This document shows positions 8,531 to 17,915 of a DNA stretch of 64,000 bases, in pieces (the first letter of the stretch is position 1; each line of letters starts with the position of its first letter). The notes under the pieces are model-generated. The model was not told where the DNA came from. It saw only the letters and a list, made by a program, of their open reading frames with translations, and did no database searches. Position numbers and translations under genes: made by a program. The stretch comes from Psychrobacillus faecigallinarum (GTDB taxonomy: Bacteria > Bacillota > Bacilli > Bacillales_A > Planococcaceae), in NCBI RefSeq assembly GCF_014836595.1, contig NZ_JACSQO010000014.1, forward strand, positions 1-64,000. Reading direction: 5' to 3'.

Positions 8531-9429
8531 TTTTTCATTCTTGGATCCAATGCATCCCTTAAGCCATCACCCATAAGGTTAAAACCAAGGACTGTTAACA
8601 TGATAGCAAGTCCTGGGAAAATCATTGTCCACGGTGCTGTTCGGAGGTGGTTTCGTGCATCCGCTAGCATTTTGCCCCACTCGGGTGTTGGTGCCTGTGC
8701 TCCCAAGCCTAAGAAACCTAGTGCGGCAGCCTCTATAATTGCAGAAGCAATGGCCAAGGTTCCAGCCACAATAACAGGTGCCATAGAGTTAGGTAAAATA
8801 TGCGAGAAAAGGATACGAAAATCCTTCATACCAATTGCCTTAGCAGAGGTTATGTATTCCTCTTCTTTAATACTTAACACTTTTGATCTGATGAGTCGCC
8901 CGAAGTTAGGAATATTGATGATTGCAATCGCAATCAAAGCATTTTGCAAAGAAGGACCTAACACAGAAACTACTGCAATCGCTAGAAGAATGCTAGGAAA
9001 AGCAAGTAGAATATCAAAGATACGGGAGATAATCATGTCAACCCATTTCCCGTAGTAGCCGGCTACTATTCCCAATATACTTCCTATAATGACAGAGCCG
9101 ATTACTGAGGAAAAACCTACCCATAGAGAAATTCTAGCCCCATGCACAATTCGAGAGAATATATCTCTGCCAAAATCATCCGTGCCAAACCAAAACTGAC
9201 TAGATGGTGCTAAAAGTCGATGTTTCGTCATGGATTGTTCATCAATGCCCTGTGGGACCAGAAAAGGTCCTATTAGTGCGACTACTATAAAGAAAAATAC
9301 GATAAAAGTGCCGACAAGCGCCACCTTGTTTTTCCGGAAACCTCTCCACGCTTCTTTCCAAGGACCAGCTGATATGTCCTTTTCGGTAGCCAATAAATTA
9401 TCCGGTGCTTTTGGAACCATTTGGGTCAT
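8527..9429 (-). CDS. Dipeptide/oligopeptide ABC transporter permease (DppC/OppC type)
   Basis: The 300-residue inner-membrane subunit pairs with the DppB-like subunit to form the translocation channel. It has an N-terminal cytoplasmic tail, six predicted membrane segments, the family signature GTDDFGRDIFSRIVHGAR and the EAA-type loop EAAALGFLGLGAQAPTPEWG. Three ATG codons lie in a row; the third (9429) stands eight bases from AAAGGAG. It is the last gene of the operon and is followed by a strong terminator. Confidence 0.93.
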   Translation of the reverse strand: MTQMVPKAPDNLLATEKDISAGPWKEAWRGFRKNKVALVGTFIVFFFIVVALIGPFLVPQGIDEQSMTKHRLLAPSSQFWFGTDDFGRDIFSRIVHGARISLWVGFSSVIGSVIIGSILGIVAGYYGKWVDMIISRIFDILLAFPSILLAIAVVSVLGPSLQNALIAIAIINIPNFGRLIRSKVLSIKEEEYITSAKAIGMKDFRILFSHILPNSMAPVIVAGTLAIASAIIEAAALGFLGLGAQAPTPEWGKMLADARNHLRTAPWTMIFPGLAIMLTVLGFNLMGDGLRDALDPRMKN

Positions 9430-9443
9430 CATCATCTCTCCTT

Positions 9444-10448
9444 TTAGTCATACTTGATGCGTGGATCAATTAATCCATATAAAATATCAACGAATAAATT
9501 GATCATAACGAATATAAAAGCAACTACTAATATTCCAGATTGAATAACAGGGTAATCACGGAACTGAATGGCATCGTAAATATAGCGACCAATTCCCGGC
9601 CATCCAAAGATGGTTTCTGTCAATATAGCTCCTCCTAAAAGTAAGCCCATTTGAAGACCGATTACTGTTAAGACTGGAATGATGGCATTTTTCAAAGAAT
9701 GCTTATATACTACCCAAAACATTTTTTGGCCTTTAGCTCTTGCTGTTCGTACATAATCCGCTCTCATAACCTCTAGCATACTAGATCTGGTCATTCGAGC
9801 AATAATAGCCATTGGAATAGTAGCCAAGGCAATACTAGGTAATAACAAATGCTTGAGAACAACACCAAGCTGATCAAAACGGCCATTAATAATAGTATCA
9901 ATTACATATAAGTTGGTGACTGCTGAAACTGGGTCTCTTGCTTCCTGCCTCCCACCTGTTGGAAGCCAGTGTAATTCTACGGCAAAAATCCATTGCTCCA
10001 TTAACCCCAACCAAAATATTGGCATCGAAACACCTATTAAAGCTAGTACCATTGCTAAGTAATCGAACCAAGAGTTCTGGAACCATGCAGATATAATTCC
10101 CGCGTTTACCCCTATAATAACTGCTATTAGAATTGCAAAGAACGCTAGCTCAAACGTAGCAGCAAGATACGGCCATATTTCAGAAGCTACTGGCTTAACA
10201 GTTCGCATCGACTCACCAAGATCACCTTGAAGAAGACCAAATAAATAATCAAAATATTGCACATACCAAGGATTATTTAAGCCTAGGCTTTCTCTTAGTG
10301 ATTCAATAGCATCCTTAGAAGCTAATTGTCCCAGAATAACCTGTGCTGGATCACCTGGGATAGCACGAATAATCATAAAAACTAAAAAAGTCATACCAAG
10401 CAATACTGGTATAAGCTGCAACAGCCTCTTTCCAATATAGTGAAGCAT
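9444..10448 (-). CDS. Dipeptide/oligopeptide ABC transporter permease (DppB/OppB type)
   Basis: The 334-residue membrane subunit starts with the typical MLHYIGKRLLQLIPVLLG helix and the motif IPGDPA, contains RMTRSSMLEVMRADYVRTAR with the EAA-like loop, and has six predicted membrane segments. It lies between the binding-protein gene and the second permease gene with a gap of 14 bases to the latter. A larger than usual periplasmic insertion (about residues 165-195) is present. Confidence 0.93.
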   Translation of the reverse strand: MLHYIGKRLLQLIPVLLGMTFLVFMIIRAIPGDPAQVILGQLASKDAIESLRESLGLNNPWYVQYFDYLFGLLQGDLGESMRTVKPVASEIWPYLAATFELAFFAILIAVIIGVNAGIISAWFQNSWFDYLAMVLALIGVSMPIFWLGLMEQWIFAVELHWLPTGGRQEARDPVSAVTNLYVIDTIINGRFDQLGVVLKHLLLPSIALATIPMAIIARMTRSSMLEVMRADYVRTARAKGQKMFWVVYKHSLKNAIIPVLTVIGLQMGLLLGGAILTETIFGWPGIGRYIYDAIQFRDYPVIQSGILVVAFIFVMINLFVDILYGLIDPRIKYD

Positions 10449-10571
10449 GTTTTTTCACCCTCTTCATCTTAAAATATGAAATACAAGCTTCTCTCTTTGA
10501 CCTGACAATTAAAATACTTCTTATCCTTTAAAAGAGGAAGGAATCAAGAAGATTCCCTCCCCCATCAGTCT

Positions 10572-12182
10572 TTACTTAAAGTCAACGTTTCCTAATTTGT
10601 CTGAGCCAGTTGGATGTGGTGTGAAGCCTGTCAATTCTGCTTTACCAGCAAGTAATGGTGTTGAGTGAGCAAGTGGAACCCATGGTGCATCTTCAAATAT
10701 TATTTCTTGAGCTTGTTTATATAATTCAATACGTTTGTTTTCGTCTACCTCTGATTGTGCTTCGATTAGAATTTCGTGTAATTGGTCATTGCTATAGTAC
10801 GTGTAGTTATTACTTTCGATATTATCTTTGTCTAGCAATACATAAAGGAAATTATCCGCATCCCCGTTATCACCAGTCCATCCAAGTAAGAAAGCATCAG
10901 CTTCTCCTAAACGAGCTTTTTCTAAATATGTTGCCCATTCATAAGAAACGATTTTTGCATTGATGCCTACTTTTTCTAAGTTATTTTTAATTGCTTCTGC
11001 GACCTTTGCTCCGTCTGGCATATAAGGTCTTGGAACCGGCATAGCCCATAGCTCCATATCAAAGCCATCTGCTAATCCAGCTTCTGCTAAAAGTTCCTTT
11101 GCTTTTTCTGGATCATATTCGTAACCAGGAATATCGTTATTGTAGCCACTAATAGAAGAAGGCATAGGGTTTTTAGCGATTTCAGCTCCGCCCTCAAAGA
11201 AAGCATCTACAATTGCTTGCTTATCGATAGCATAATTCATTGCTTGGCGTACTTTTACGTTGTCAAAAGGCGGTCTAGTATTCGTTAGACCTAAGTAACC
11301 AACGTTCATGGACGGGCGCTCATACAGTTGTAGAGTAGAATCACCCTCAACTGTTTTACGATCAGACGGATTTACTCCATCAGCCAAATCAATGTCTCCA
11401 GCTAGTAGGTTGTTTAAGCGTGCTGCGTTATCCGGAATAGCACGGAATACAACTTTATCAAGCTTAGGCATACCATCTACCCAGTAATCTTCATATTTTT
11501 CAATTGTAATGGAATCATTTCGTTTCCATTCTACGAATTTGAATGGACCTGTTCCTACTGGATTATCTCCAAATTTCTCTTCATCTTTTTCAAATGCCGT
11601 TGGGCTTGCTATTCCGAATGGACTCATAGCAATATTTTTTAAGAAAGGAGCTTGTGGACGTTTAAGTTTAAATACTACTGTGTAATCACCATCAGCAGTA
11701 ACTGACTCAATTACATGTCCTTCATCGCCTGCATATCCTCCAAACATAGAGCCATAGTAATAGAATTTTTCCTCTGAGCCATTAGCCCAGCGTTCAAAGT
11801 TTTTCACAACAGCCTCAGCATTAAAATCTGTACCGTCGTGAAATTTAACTCCTTCTTCTAAAGTAAATGTATAAGTTAAACCGTCATCAGATGTTACCCA
11901 TTCTTTGGCAAGGCCTGCTTGAATAGTAGTATCTTCTTCACCAAAATTTAATAGTGTTTCAAATACATTTTGTGTAACTTTAAATGATTCACCGTCAGTT
12001 ACTATAGCAGGATCTAGAGAAACAGAGTCTCCCCCTCGACCAAACACTAATACTTTATCCCCTGATGATGAGGAGGATTCTCCTTTTTTATCTCCTCCGG
12101 TTTCATCACTTGAACAAGCAACAATTGTAAAAGCAGCAAATATCATTAAAAACATAAAAGACAATAATTTCTTTTTTCTCAC
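10572..12182 (-). CDS. Peptide-binding lipoprotein of the ABC importer
   Basis: The 536-residue extracellular substrate-binding protein (SBP_bac_5 family) has a lipoprotein signal with the lipobox IVAC, giving a lipid-anchored cysteine at about residue 23, a Ser-rich linker, and the family features VKFHDGTDFNAEAVVKN and NPVGTGPFKF. The start is GTG, five bases after GGAGGGG. Family members bind di- or oligopeptides, nickel, haem or glutathione; which one cannot be read here. It sits mid-operon after the two ATPase genes, an order common in Bacillales dpp-like operons. Confidence 0.93.
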   Translation of the reverse strand: MRKKKLLSFMFLMIFAAFTIVACSSDETGGDKKGESSSSSGDKVLVFGRGGDSVSLDPAIVTDGESFKVTQNVFETLLNFGEEDTTIQAGLAKEWVTSDDGLTYTFTLEEGVKFHDGTDFNAEAVVKNFERWANGSEEKFYYYGSMFGGYAGDEGHVIESVTADGDYTVVFKLKRPQAPFLKNIAMSPFGIASPTAFEKDEEKFGDNPVGTGPFKFVEWKRNDSITIEKYEDYWVDGMPKLDKVVFRAIPDNAARLNNLLAGDIDLADGVNPSDRKTVEGDSTLQLYERPSMNVGYLGLTNTRPPFDNVKVRQAMNYAIDKQAIVDAFFEGGAEIAKNPMPSSISGYNNDIPGYEYDPEKAKELLAEAGLADGFDMELWAMPVPRPYMPDGAKVAEAIKNNLEKVGINAKIVSYEWATYLEKARLGEADAFLLGWTGDNGDADNFLYVLLDKDNIESNNYTYYSNDQLHEILIEAQSEVDENKRIELYKQAQEIIFEDAPWVPLAHSTPLLAGKAELTGFTPHPTGSDKLGNVDFK

Positions 12183-12206
12183 ATGGACCCCTCCAAATTT
12201 ATATTA

Positions 12207-13190
12207 TCAATGCTGGACTGCCTCATTATAAAGATGGCAGGCAACAAAATGACTGTTCTTAACTTCCTCTAGCTTCGGTTTAATGGTTGTACAAACGTCC
12301 ATTTTAAAAGGACAACGTGTATGGAATGTACAGCCTGTAGGAGGGTTAGAAGGGCTTGGAATATCTCCTTCTAATATAATTTGCTCCCTTTGAAATTGTG
12401 GATCAGGTACTGGCACAGCAGAGAGAAGTGCTTTTGTATAAGGGTGCAGCGGCTCTGCATACAAATTCTCACTAGGTGCAAGTTCGACCATTCTACCTAA
12501 ATACATAACCCCTACTCGGTCGCTAATGTGACGGACCACTCCTAAATCGTGGGCGATAAATATATAGGTCAGTTTTAACTCCTTTTGCAAATCCTGCATA
12601 AGATTTAAAACTTGAGCTTGAATGGATACATCGAGTGCAGAAACGGGCTCATCCGCTATAATCAGCTTTGGATTGGTCATAAGTGCTCTAGCGATTCCAA
12701 TACGCTGTCTTTGTCCACCACTGAACTGGTGAGGATATCGTTTTGCGTGATAGCTGCTCAATCCTACAATTTCTAAAAAGTCATGAACCTTTTGTCTGCG
12801 AGTTTTAGGATCTCCGATTTGATGAACTATAAGCGGCTCCATTAAAATCTTCTCCACTGTATGACGAGGATTTAGAGAAGCATAAGGATCCTGGAACACC
12901 ATTTGGATATCTCGTCTAACCTTGCGCATGGCCGAGTCTGAAATCTTCGTTAAATCCTTTCCTTCAAACATCACATTTCCTTCTGTTGGCTCTAGCAATC
13001 TCATAAGCATACGGCCTGTAGTAGATTTACCGCAGCCTGATTCTCCAACAATCCCTAACGTTTCTCCCTCATTCACAAAGAAAGATATGTCATCTACTGC
13101 TTTTACATAACCCACTTTTTTTGACAAAACACCCGAACGAATAGGAAAATATTTTTTCAGTCCGTCAACTTTTAACAGCGGCTCTGTCAT
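12207..13190 (-). CDS. Peptide ABC transporter ATPase (DppF/OppF type)
   Basis: The 327-residue cytoplasmic ATPase has Walker A GESGCGKS, signature FSGGQRQRIGIARAL and Walker B LIIADEPVSALD, followed by the oligopeptide-type C-terminal extension with cysteines in GCTFHTRCPFKMDVC. These cysteines resemble a Fe-S or metal-binding tail known in this subfamily. ATG 13190 (MTEPLLKVDGL) has AAGGAGG upstream; a longer frame to 13298 is read through dppD and has no basis. It overlaps the upstream ATPase gene by 26 bases. Confidence 0.93.
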   Translation of the reverse strand: MTEPLLKVDGLKKYFPIRSGVLSKKVGYVKAVDDISFFVNEGETLGIVGESGCGKSTTGRMLMRLLEPTEGNVMFEGKDLTKISDSAMRKVRRDIQMVFQDPYASLNPRHTVEKILMEPLIVHQIGDPKTRRQKVHDFLEIVGLSSYHAKRYPHQFSGGQRQRIGIARALMTNPKLIIADEPVSALDVSIQAQVLNLMQDLQKELKLTYIFIAHDLGVVRHISDRVGVMYLGRMVELAPSENLYAEPLHPYTKALLSAVPVPDPQFQREQIILEGDIPSPSNPPTGCTFHTRCPFKMDVCTTIKPKLEEVKNSHFVACHLYNEAVQH

Positions 13191-14184
13191 AATCTGCAAC
13201 CTCCTTAGAGTCATACAAGAAACATCTTGTTTTATGTCCCTCCGATGTTTCAAAAAGAGGAGGATTTTCCTGCAGACAGCGTTCGAATGCAAATTCACAT
13301 CTTGCAGCGAATCGACAGCCCTGCTTTATAACTCCTGGCTTTGGTACATTACCAGGAATAGAATATAGTCGTTGCTTTTTATATCTCATGTCAGGCACTG
13401 ATGCAAGTAGCCCCTTTGTATATGGATGCTGAGGGTTTTTAAAAATAGTGTCAACTAGTCCTTCTTCTACTACTTTTCCTGCATACATGACCACTACACG
13501 TTCACAGGTCTCGGCCACTACACCAAGATCATGAGTGATAAGAAGTACAGCTGTATTTAGTCTTTTATTCAGATCTCGCATTAGCTTTAGGATTTGTGCT
13601 TGGATCGTAACATCTAATGCTGTAGTCGGTTCATCAGCTATCAATACCTCTGGATCACATACAAGCGCCATTGCAATCATAACCCTTTGACGCATACCAC
13701 CTGAAAGTTGGTGAGGGTAGTCCTTCATAAGTGCTTCTGCTCTAGGAAGACCAACAAGCTTGAGCATCTCAACCGCTCTGTCCTTAGCTTGTTTTTTACT
13801 CCATCCTTTTTTATGTAGGGTTATAGCTTCCATAAGCTGATTCCCAATTGTAAATAAAGGATTTAAAGAGGTCATCGGCTCCTGGAATATCATAGCAATC
13901 TCATTTCCTCTTACTTTTCTCATCTCTTTTTCAGAGAAAGTAGTTAAATCCTTGCCTTTAAATAAGATTTCTCCATTTGTTATTTTTCCAGGGGGACTAG
14001 GAATTAGACCCATAATTGATAGTGAGGTAACACTTTTACCACAGCCTGATTCGCCTACAATGCCTAAGATTTCCCCTTCTCTAACATGGAAATCTACATA
14101 ATCAACAGATGGAATAACACCATCATCTGTAAAAAAGGAAGTTTGAAGACCTTTCACTTCTAATACTTTTTTTCCTTGTTCCAT
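13165..14184 (-). CDS. Peptide ABC transporter ATPase (DppD/OppD type)
   Basis: The 339-residue ATPase is the first gene of the five-gene importer operon and pairs with the DppF-type subunit. It has Walker A GESGCGKS, signature LSGGMRQRVMIAMAL, Walker B VLIADEPTTALD and the C-terminal oligopeptide extension with GCRFAARCEFAFERC. AAAGGAG lies before the ATG. Transcription begins in the 140-base A+T-rich gap after the ygaD terminator; no operator could be recognised there. The whole operon is inserted between ygaE and ygaD relative to B. subtilis. Confidence 0.93.
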   Translation of the reverse strand: MEQGKKVLEVKGLQTSFFTDDGVIPSVDYVDFHVREGEILGIVGESGCGKSVTSLSIMGLIPSPPGKITNGEILFKGKDLTTFSEKEMRKVRGNEIAMIFQEPMTSLNPLFTIGNQLMEAITLHKKGWSKKQAKDRAVEMLKLVGLPRAEALMKDYPHQLSGGMRQRVMIAMALVCDPEVLIADEPTTALDVTIQAQILKLMRDLNKRLNTAVLLITHDLGVVAETCERVVVMYAGKVVEEGLVDTIFKNPQHPYTKGLLASVPDMRYKKQRLYSIPGNVPKPGVIKQGCRFAARCEFAFERCLQENPPLFETSEGHKTRCFLYDSKEVADYDRAAVKS

Positions 14185-14327
14185 GATAACTCTCCTTTTT
14201 TACAAGACTATTTAAAATTTTCATTATATTTGTTCATATTGATATTTTACACATTTTAGCATTTTATGCAATACTTTTCGGACTATTTAAAACCTTCCCT
14301 ATATTCAATAATCCATAAAAATAGTAT

Positions 14328-14372
14328 AAAAAAACACCCAATAAGAACAAAATCGCCTTATTGGGTGTGTTT
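14328..14372 (-). terminator. Terminator of the ygaC-ygaD transcript
   Basis: ACACCCAATAAG pairs with CTTATTGGGTGT and is followed on the minus strand by TTTTTTT. Confidence 0.9.
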
Positions 14373-14373
14373 G

Positions 14374-16125
14374 TTAGTCCACAGTATCTAATTGTTGTAT
14401 TTGAAATAAGTTATAATATACCCCTTTGTCCTTCATGAGTTTAGCATGAGAACCTTCCTCTGCTAATTCTCCATTTTCTATAACAAATATTTTATCTGCG
14501 TGCGTTATTGTGGAAAGTCTATGTGCTACGATAATTGTTGTTCGATTTTGTGCCAAACGCTCTAAAGAATCTTGAATTAAAGATTCGCTCTCTAAATCTA
14601 ATGCTGAAGTCGCCTCATCTAGAACCAATATCGTTGGATTTTTTAAAAATACACGTGCAATTGCGACACGTTGCTTTTGACCTCCTGAAAGCTTAACTCC
14701 ACGCTCTCCAACCTTTGTTTCGTATCCATCAGGCAGTTCCATAATGAAGTCATGTGCATTAGCAGCTTTTGCCGCCTCTATTACTTCTTCATCACTTGCA
14801 TCTGGTTTACCCATTAAGATATTCGATTTTACGGAGTCACTAAACAAAATATTATCCTGTAGGACAATTCCTATTTGTTGTCTAAGCGATTCAATCGTCA
14901 CGTCGCGAACATCTTTTCCATCGATTTGTACGCTACCTGATGTCACATCATAAAATCGGGGAATCAGGCTAATAATAGTGGACTTACCCCCACCACTCAT
15001 CCCGACAAATGCAACTGTTTCACCAGCATTTACTCTAAGGTTTATATTATTAAGGATAGTTTGACCGTCTTTTTCATATTGGAAGGAAACATTGGAAAAG
15101 GTTACTTCCCCATATGTATTGCCTAACTTTTTAGCTTCAGGTTTATCGACAATATCATATTTCTCATCCATCAACTCAAATACTCGATCCATAGAAGCAA
15201 AGGATTGTGTTAATGTTGTTGAAGAATTAACTAATCGTCTTAAGGGACTATAAAGGCGCTCAATGTAAGCTATGAACGCAGCCATCGTTCCTACAGATAA
15301 TCTTCCATGAATAGCCTCATATCCAGCGTAAGCAATTACTAATAGTGGAGCAATATCCGTAATAGTATTAACTACAGCAAATGCTTTTGCGTTCCATATC
15401 GTCTGATCCACTGCTTTATCTAGAAATTCTCCGTTCGTCTCATTGAATAATTTTTGTTCATGTTTTTCGAGTGTAAAGGTTTTAATAATACTCATCCCTT
15501 GGACACGTTCATGAAGATAGCTTTGTACTCCTGCAAGAGCCTGGGATCTCTTTCTTGTTAAATCACGAAGTCTTCCAAAAAAGAATTTAACACTGAATGC
15601 GTAGAACGGAAATGCTATTAAGGTAACTAATGTTAGCTTGACATTCATTGTCAACATAATGCCGATAGCTATTAGAATGGTAGCTAGATCAAGCCAGACA
15701 TTCATCAAGCCAATCATAACAAAGTTTTTTGTTTGTTCTACATCATTAATAACGCGAGAAATCACTTCTCCTGCACGTGTGTTGGAATAGTATTTTAAGC
15801 TGAGTTTTTGAAGATGTATATATAGCTTTTGACGTATATCATACAAAATTTTATTGCTGACTAATTGTGCCAAATATTGTCGATAATACTCGATTGGTGG
15901 ACGAACGATTAAGAATACCAATGCGGTACCACCAAGCCAATAAATCAGTTGTTGGATTTTCTCATCCGTTGACATATCGCCGCCAATAATATCATCAACG
16001 ACAATCTTAATCAATACAGGTATAAATAGTGGAATTGCAAATTTAATAACCCCAATAACAATTGTCAGGAATATTTGCCAATTATAAGGTTTTACAAATT
16101 CCATATATCTTTTCATGGTACTCAC
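14374..16125 (-). CDS. ygaD: YgaD-type ABC exporter (fused membrane and ATPase domains)
   Basis: The 583-residue half-transporter works as a homodimer of the MsbA/multidrug type. Six membrane helices span about residues 10-300, and the nucleotide-binding domain carries Walker A GMSGGGKST, signature LSGGQKQRVAIAR and Walker B ILVLDEATSALD. GTG 16125 is chosen: AGGAAG lies seven bases upstream, and a longer frame from 16182 would run through a hairpin. B. subtilis YgaD is the neighbour of ygaC. The exported substrate is unknown; lipids or drugs are the usual cargo of the family. Confidence 0.9.
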   Translation of the reverse strand: MSTMKRYMEFVKPYNWQIFLTIVIGVIKFAIPLFIPVLIKIVVDDIIGGDMSTDEKIQQLIYWLGGTALVFLIVRPPIEYYRQYLAQLVSNKILYDIRQKLYIHLQKLSLKYYSNTRAGEVISRVINDVEQTKNFVMIGLMNVWLDLATILIAIGIMLTMNVKLTLVTLIAFPFYAFSVKFFFGRLRDLTRKRSQALAGVQSYLHERVQGMSIIKTFTLEKHEQKLFNETNGEFLDKAVDQTIWNAKAFAVVNTITDIAPLLVIAYAGYEAIHGRLSVGTMAAFIAYIERLYSPLRRLVNSSTTLTQSFASMDRVFELMDEKYDIVDKPEAKKLGNTYGEVTFSNVSFQYEKDGQTILNNINLRVNAGETVAFVGMSGGGKSTIISLIPRFYDVTSGSVQIDGKDVRDVTIESLRQQIGIVLQDNILFSDSVKSNILMGKPDASDEEVIEAAKAANAHDFIMELPDGYETKVGERGVKLSGGQKQRVAIARVFLKNPTILVLDEATSALDLESESLIQDSLERLAQNRTTIIVAHRLSTITHADKIFVIENGELAEEGSHAKLMKDKGVYYNLFQIQQLDTVD

Positions 16126-16149
16126 AAAATTACTTCCTTTCTTAAAACG

Positions 16150-16180
16150 GAAGAACCTGTTGTAAATCAACAGGTTCTTC
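16150..16180 (-). other. Strong hairpin between ygaC and ygaD
   Basis: GAAGAACCTGTTG pairs perfectly with CAACAGGTTCTTC over 13 bases (loop TAAAT). It starts three bases after the ygaC stop and ends before the ygaD ribosome-binding site. The following sequence (CGTTTTAAG) has only a short T-run, so it may be a weak terminator or an mRNA-stabilising or processing stem within the operon. Confidence 0.6.
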
Positions 16181-16182
16181 AA

Positions 16183-16722
16183 CTATTCATTCAGCTGTTT
16201 ATAAAAATGATAACGACTTGTCCATGCCTCTATAAAGTCGGGAGCAAACGGCCCTCTTCTTTGCTTAATCCAAGAAATTAGTTTTTCTATATTTCGCTCA
16301 AGAATAGCATCCATCTCATCTGGATAATTCATTTCTCTTTTATGCTGTTCGTATTCATCCTCATCTAAAATAGTGTAGGTCATGTCTGGAAAGACCTTCA
16401 CATCTAGATCATAATCAATATATTTTAACCTTTGATTGTTGTAGACAAATGGCGAACTAATGTTGATGTAGTAATATACGCCGTCTTCTCGAAGCATACA
16501 AATAATGTTAAACCAATGCTCTGCATGAAAGTAACAAATGGAAGGCTCTCTTGTAATCCATGTTCGGCCATCTGCCTCTATTACAAGAGTACGTTCGTTT
16601 GCACCTATCACAATATTCTTGGTGCCTTTTAAAACCATCGTTTCCTGCCAGACACGGTGGATACGGCCATTATGCTTGTAGCTGTGAATTTGAATAATTT
16701 CTCCTTCTGTTGGAATCGCCAT
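16183..16722 (-). CDS. ygaC: YgaC, DUF402 nucleoside tri-/diphosphatase family
   Basis: The 179-residue protein belongs to the DUF402/UPF0374 family, members of which hydrolyse nucleoside tri- and diphosphates. Acidic residues typical of the metal site occur in YIDYDLDVKVFPD and ILDEDEYEQHK. Its length and full sequence fit B. subtilis YgaC (176 residues). It is followed by ygaD, as in B. subtilis; the B. subtilis neighbour ygaB is missing here. The in vivo substrate is unproven. Confidence 0.85.
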   Translation of the reverse strand: MAIPTEGEIIQIHSYKHNGRIHRVWQETMVLKGTKNIVIGANERTLVIEADGRTWITREPSICYFHAEHWFNIICMLREDGVYYYINISSPFVYNNQRLKYIDYDLDVKVFPDMTYTILDEDEYEQHKREMNYPDEMDAILERNIEKLISWIKQRRGPFAPDFIEAWTSRYHFYKQLNE

Positions 16723-16804
16723 GATTTAGCCACCTTTTCACCAAGCGCAAAATTGAATATTATACTTATTTCCCTATTATAGCAATCCATAGGAAAAAAC
16801 TGTA

Positions 16805-16846
16805 GTAAAAAAATCAGCGAAGGCAAAATGCCCTCGCTGATTTTTG
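16805..16846 (-). terminator. Terminator of the small spore protein gene
   Basis: AAATCAGCGAGGG pairs with CCTTCGCTGATTT on the minus strand and is followed by a run of T. Confidence 0.88.
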
Positions 16847-16857
16847 GTGAATCCATG

Positions 16858-17013
16858 TTATTTTGATTGGTTAGAAGAACCGTTCGAAAACTTCCCGCTA
16901 GCTTGTTGTTTTTTCATTTCAGCTTGACGGTTTTGCTCTTTAACTTGTTGAATTACAGTTTCTGAAGCAAACTCTTGTCTTTTGTTTGGTTGTTGACTGT
17001 TATTCTTTTTCAT
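16858..17013 (-). CDS. sspE: Minimal gamma-type small acid-soluble spore protein
   Basis: The 51-residue hydrophilic protein contains one copy of the gamma-SASP repeat, EFASET-IQQVKEQNRQAE, rich in Q, N, S and K and lacking aromatic residues after the repeat phenylalanine. Gamma-SASPs are amino-acid stores of the spore core, degraded at germination. B. subtilis SspE has 84 residues with two to three repeats; this one has one. ATG 17013 has GGAGGT upstream, whereas a longer frame to 17067 has no site. It lies between fabL and ygaC as in B. subtilis, which supports the name. Expect forespore (sigma-G) expression; I could not identify the promoter. Confidence 0.82.
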   Translation of the reverse strand: MKKNNSQQPNKRQEFASETVIQQVKEQNRQAEMKKQQASGKFSNGSSNQSK

Positions 17014-17171
17014 GGATTTCACCTCCGTACAAAATATATCATGTGCACTTTTGGAGATAATATTCATTTGAAATTTAAAAATGTTAAATTGAATTTTTTA
17101 CTGCGGCGAACTGGAAGAAAGTAATTGATTTCCTCTCTATGCGGTCCAAATTAATGACCACATACTAACAA

Positions 17172-17915
17172 TTACATTTTAATCGAACGTCCACCGTCCA
17201 CTATAATAGTTTGTCCACGGATCATTGATGCGTCGTCGGATAGCAGGAACATTGCTGTTTTTACCATGTCTTCAATTTCAACCATTCGACCTGCCGGAGT
17301 GTTCAATCGAGCATCCTCTAATAATTGCTCTCTGTTTGGGAAATGCTTTAAAGCATCAGTATCTAATGCTCCACCGGAAACTGTATTAACTGCAATTCCT
17401 TTTTCAGCCAGCTCTACTGCCAAATATCGAGTGATAGACTCAATAGCAGCTTTAGATACACCTACTGTTGTATAGTTTTCTAAATATCTAATGGATCCTA
17501 ATGAGCTAATGCCTAAAATTTTACCGCCATTTGGCATAAGCTTCGCAGCTTCCTGTGCTCCGAAAAGCATTGCTTTTGCATTAATATTCATCGTCCAGTC
17601 CCAATGGGATTCCTCTAATTCCATTATCGGTCGAAGAACGCCAGAAGCAGCATTACTAACGAAAATATCTAAACGACCGAACTCATCTTTGATTGTTTGG
17701 AACATCGCACGAAGCTTCTCTATATCTCCTACGTTTGCACGAATAAGCAAAGCTTTTTGACCTAAAGCTTCAATTTCTTGAACAGTTTCTAATGCAGCTG
17801 TTTTACTGCGAGCATAATTGACCACAATATCATAGCCATTTTTCGCAAGCTCGATGGCAATTGATTTTCCTAAACCCCTGCTACTACCTGTTACTAATGC
17901 TACCGGATTTGTCAT
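17172..17915 (-). CDS. fabL: Enoyl-ACP reductase FabL (NADPH-dependent)
   Basis: The 247-residue short-chain dehydrogenase is predicted to carry out the last step of each fatty-acid elongation cycle. It has the nucleotide motif TGSSRGLGKS near residue 9 and the enoyl-reductase type active site Y-x6-K in YTTVGVSK, rather than the Y-x3-K of most SDRs. Length and neighbours (mutY, spore protein, ygaC) match B. subtilis FabL (YgaA). FabL enzymes are known to be naturally tolerant to triclosan. ATG 17915 is preceded by GGAAAGGAAG and overlaps the end of mutY by four bases. Confidence 0.92.
   Translation of the reverse strand: MTNPVALVTGSSRGLGKSIAIELAKNGYDIVVNYARSKTAALETVQEIEALGQKALLIRANVGDIEKLRAMFQTIKDEFGRLDIFVSNAASGVLRPIMELEESHWDWTMNINAKAMLFGAQEAAKLMPNGGKILGISSLGSIRYLENYTTVGVSKAAIESITRYLAVELAEKGIAVNTVSGGALDTDALKHFPNREQLLEDARLNTPAGRMVEIEDMVKTAMFLLSDDASMIRGQTIIVDGGRSIKM

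Noticed and set aside
16125..16182. Longer N-terminus for YgaD
   Set aside because: It would be read through a 13-bp hairpin and lacks a binding site; GTG 16125 has one.
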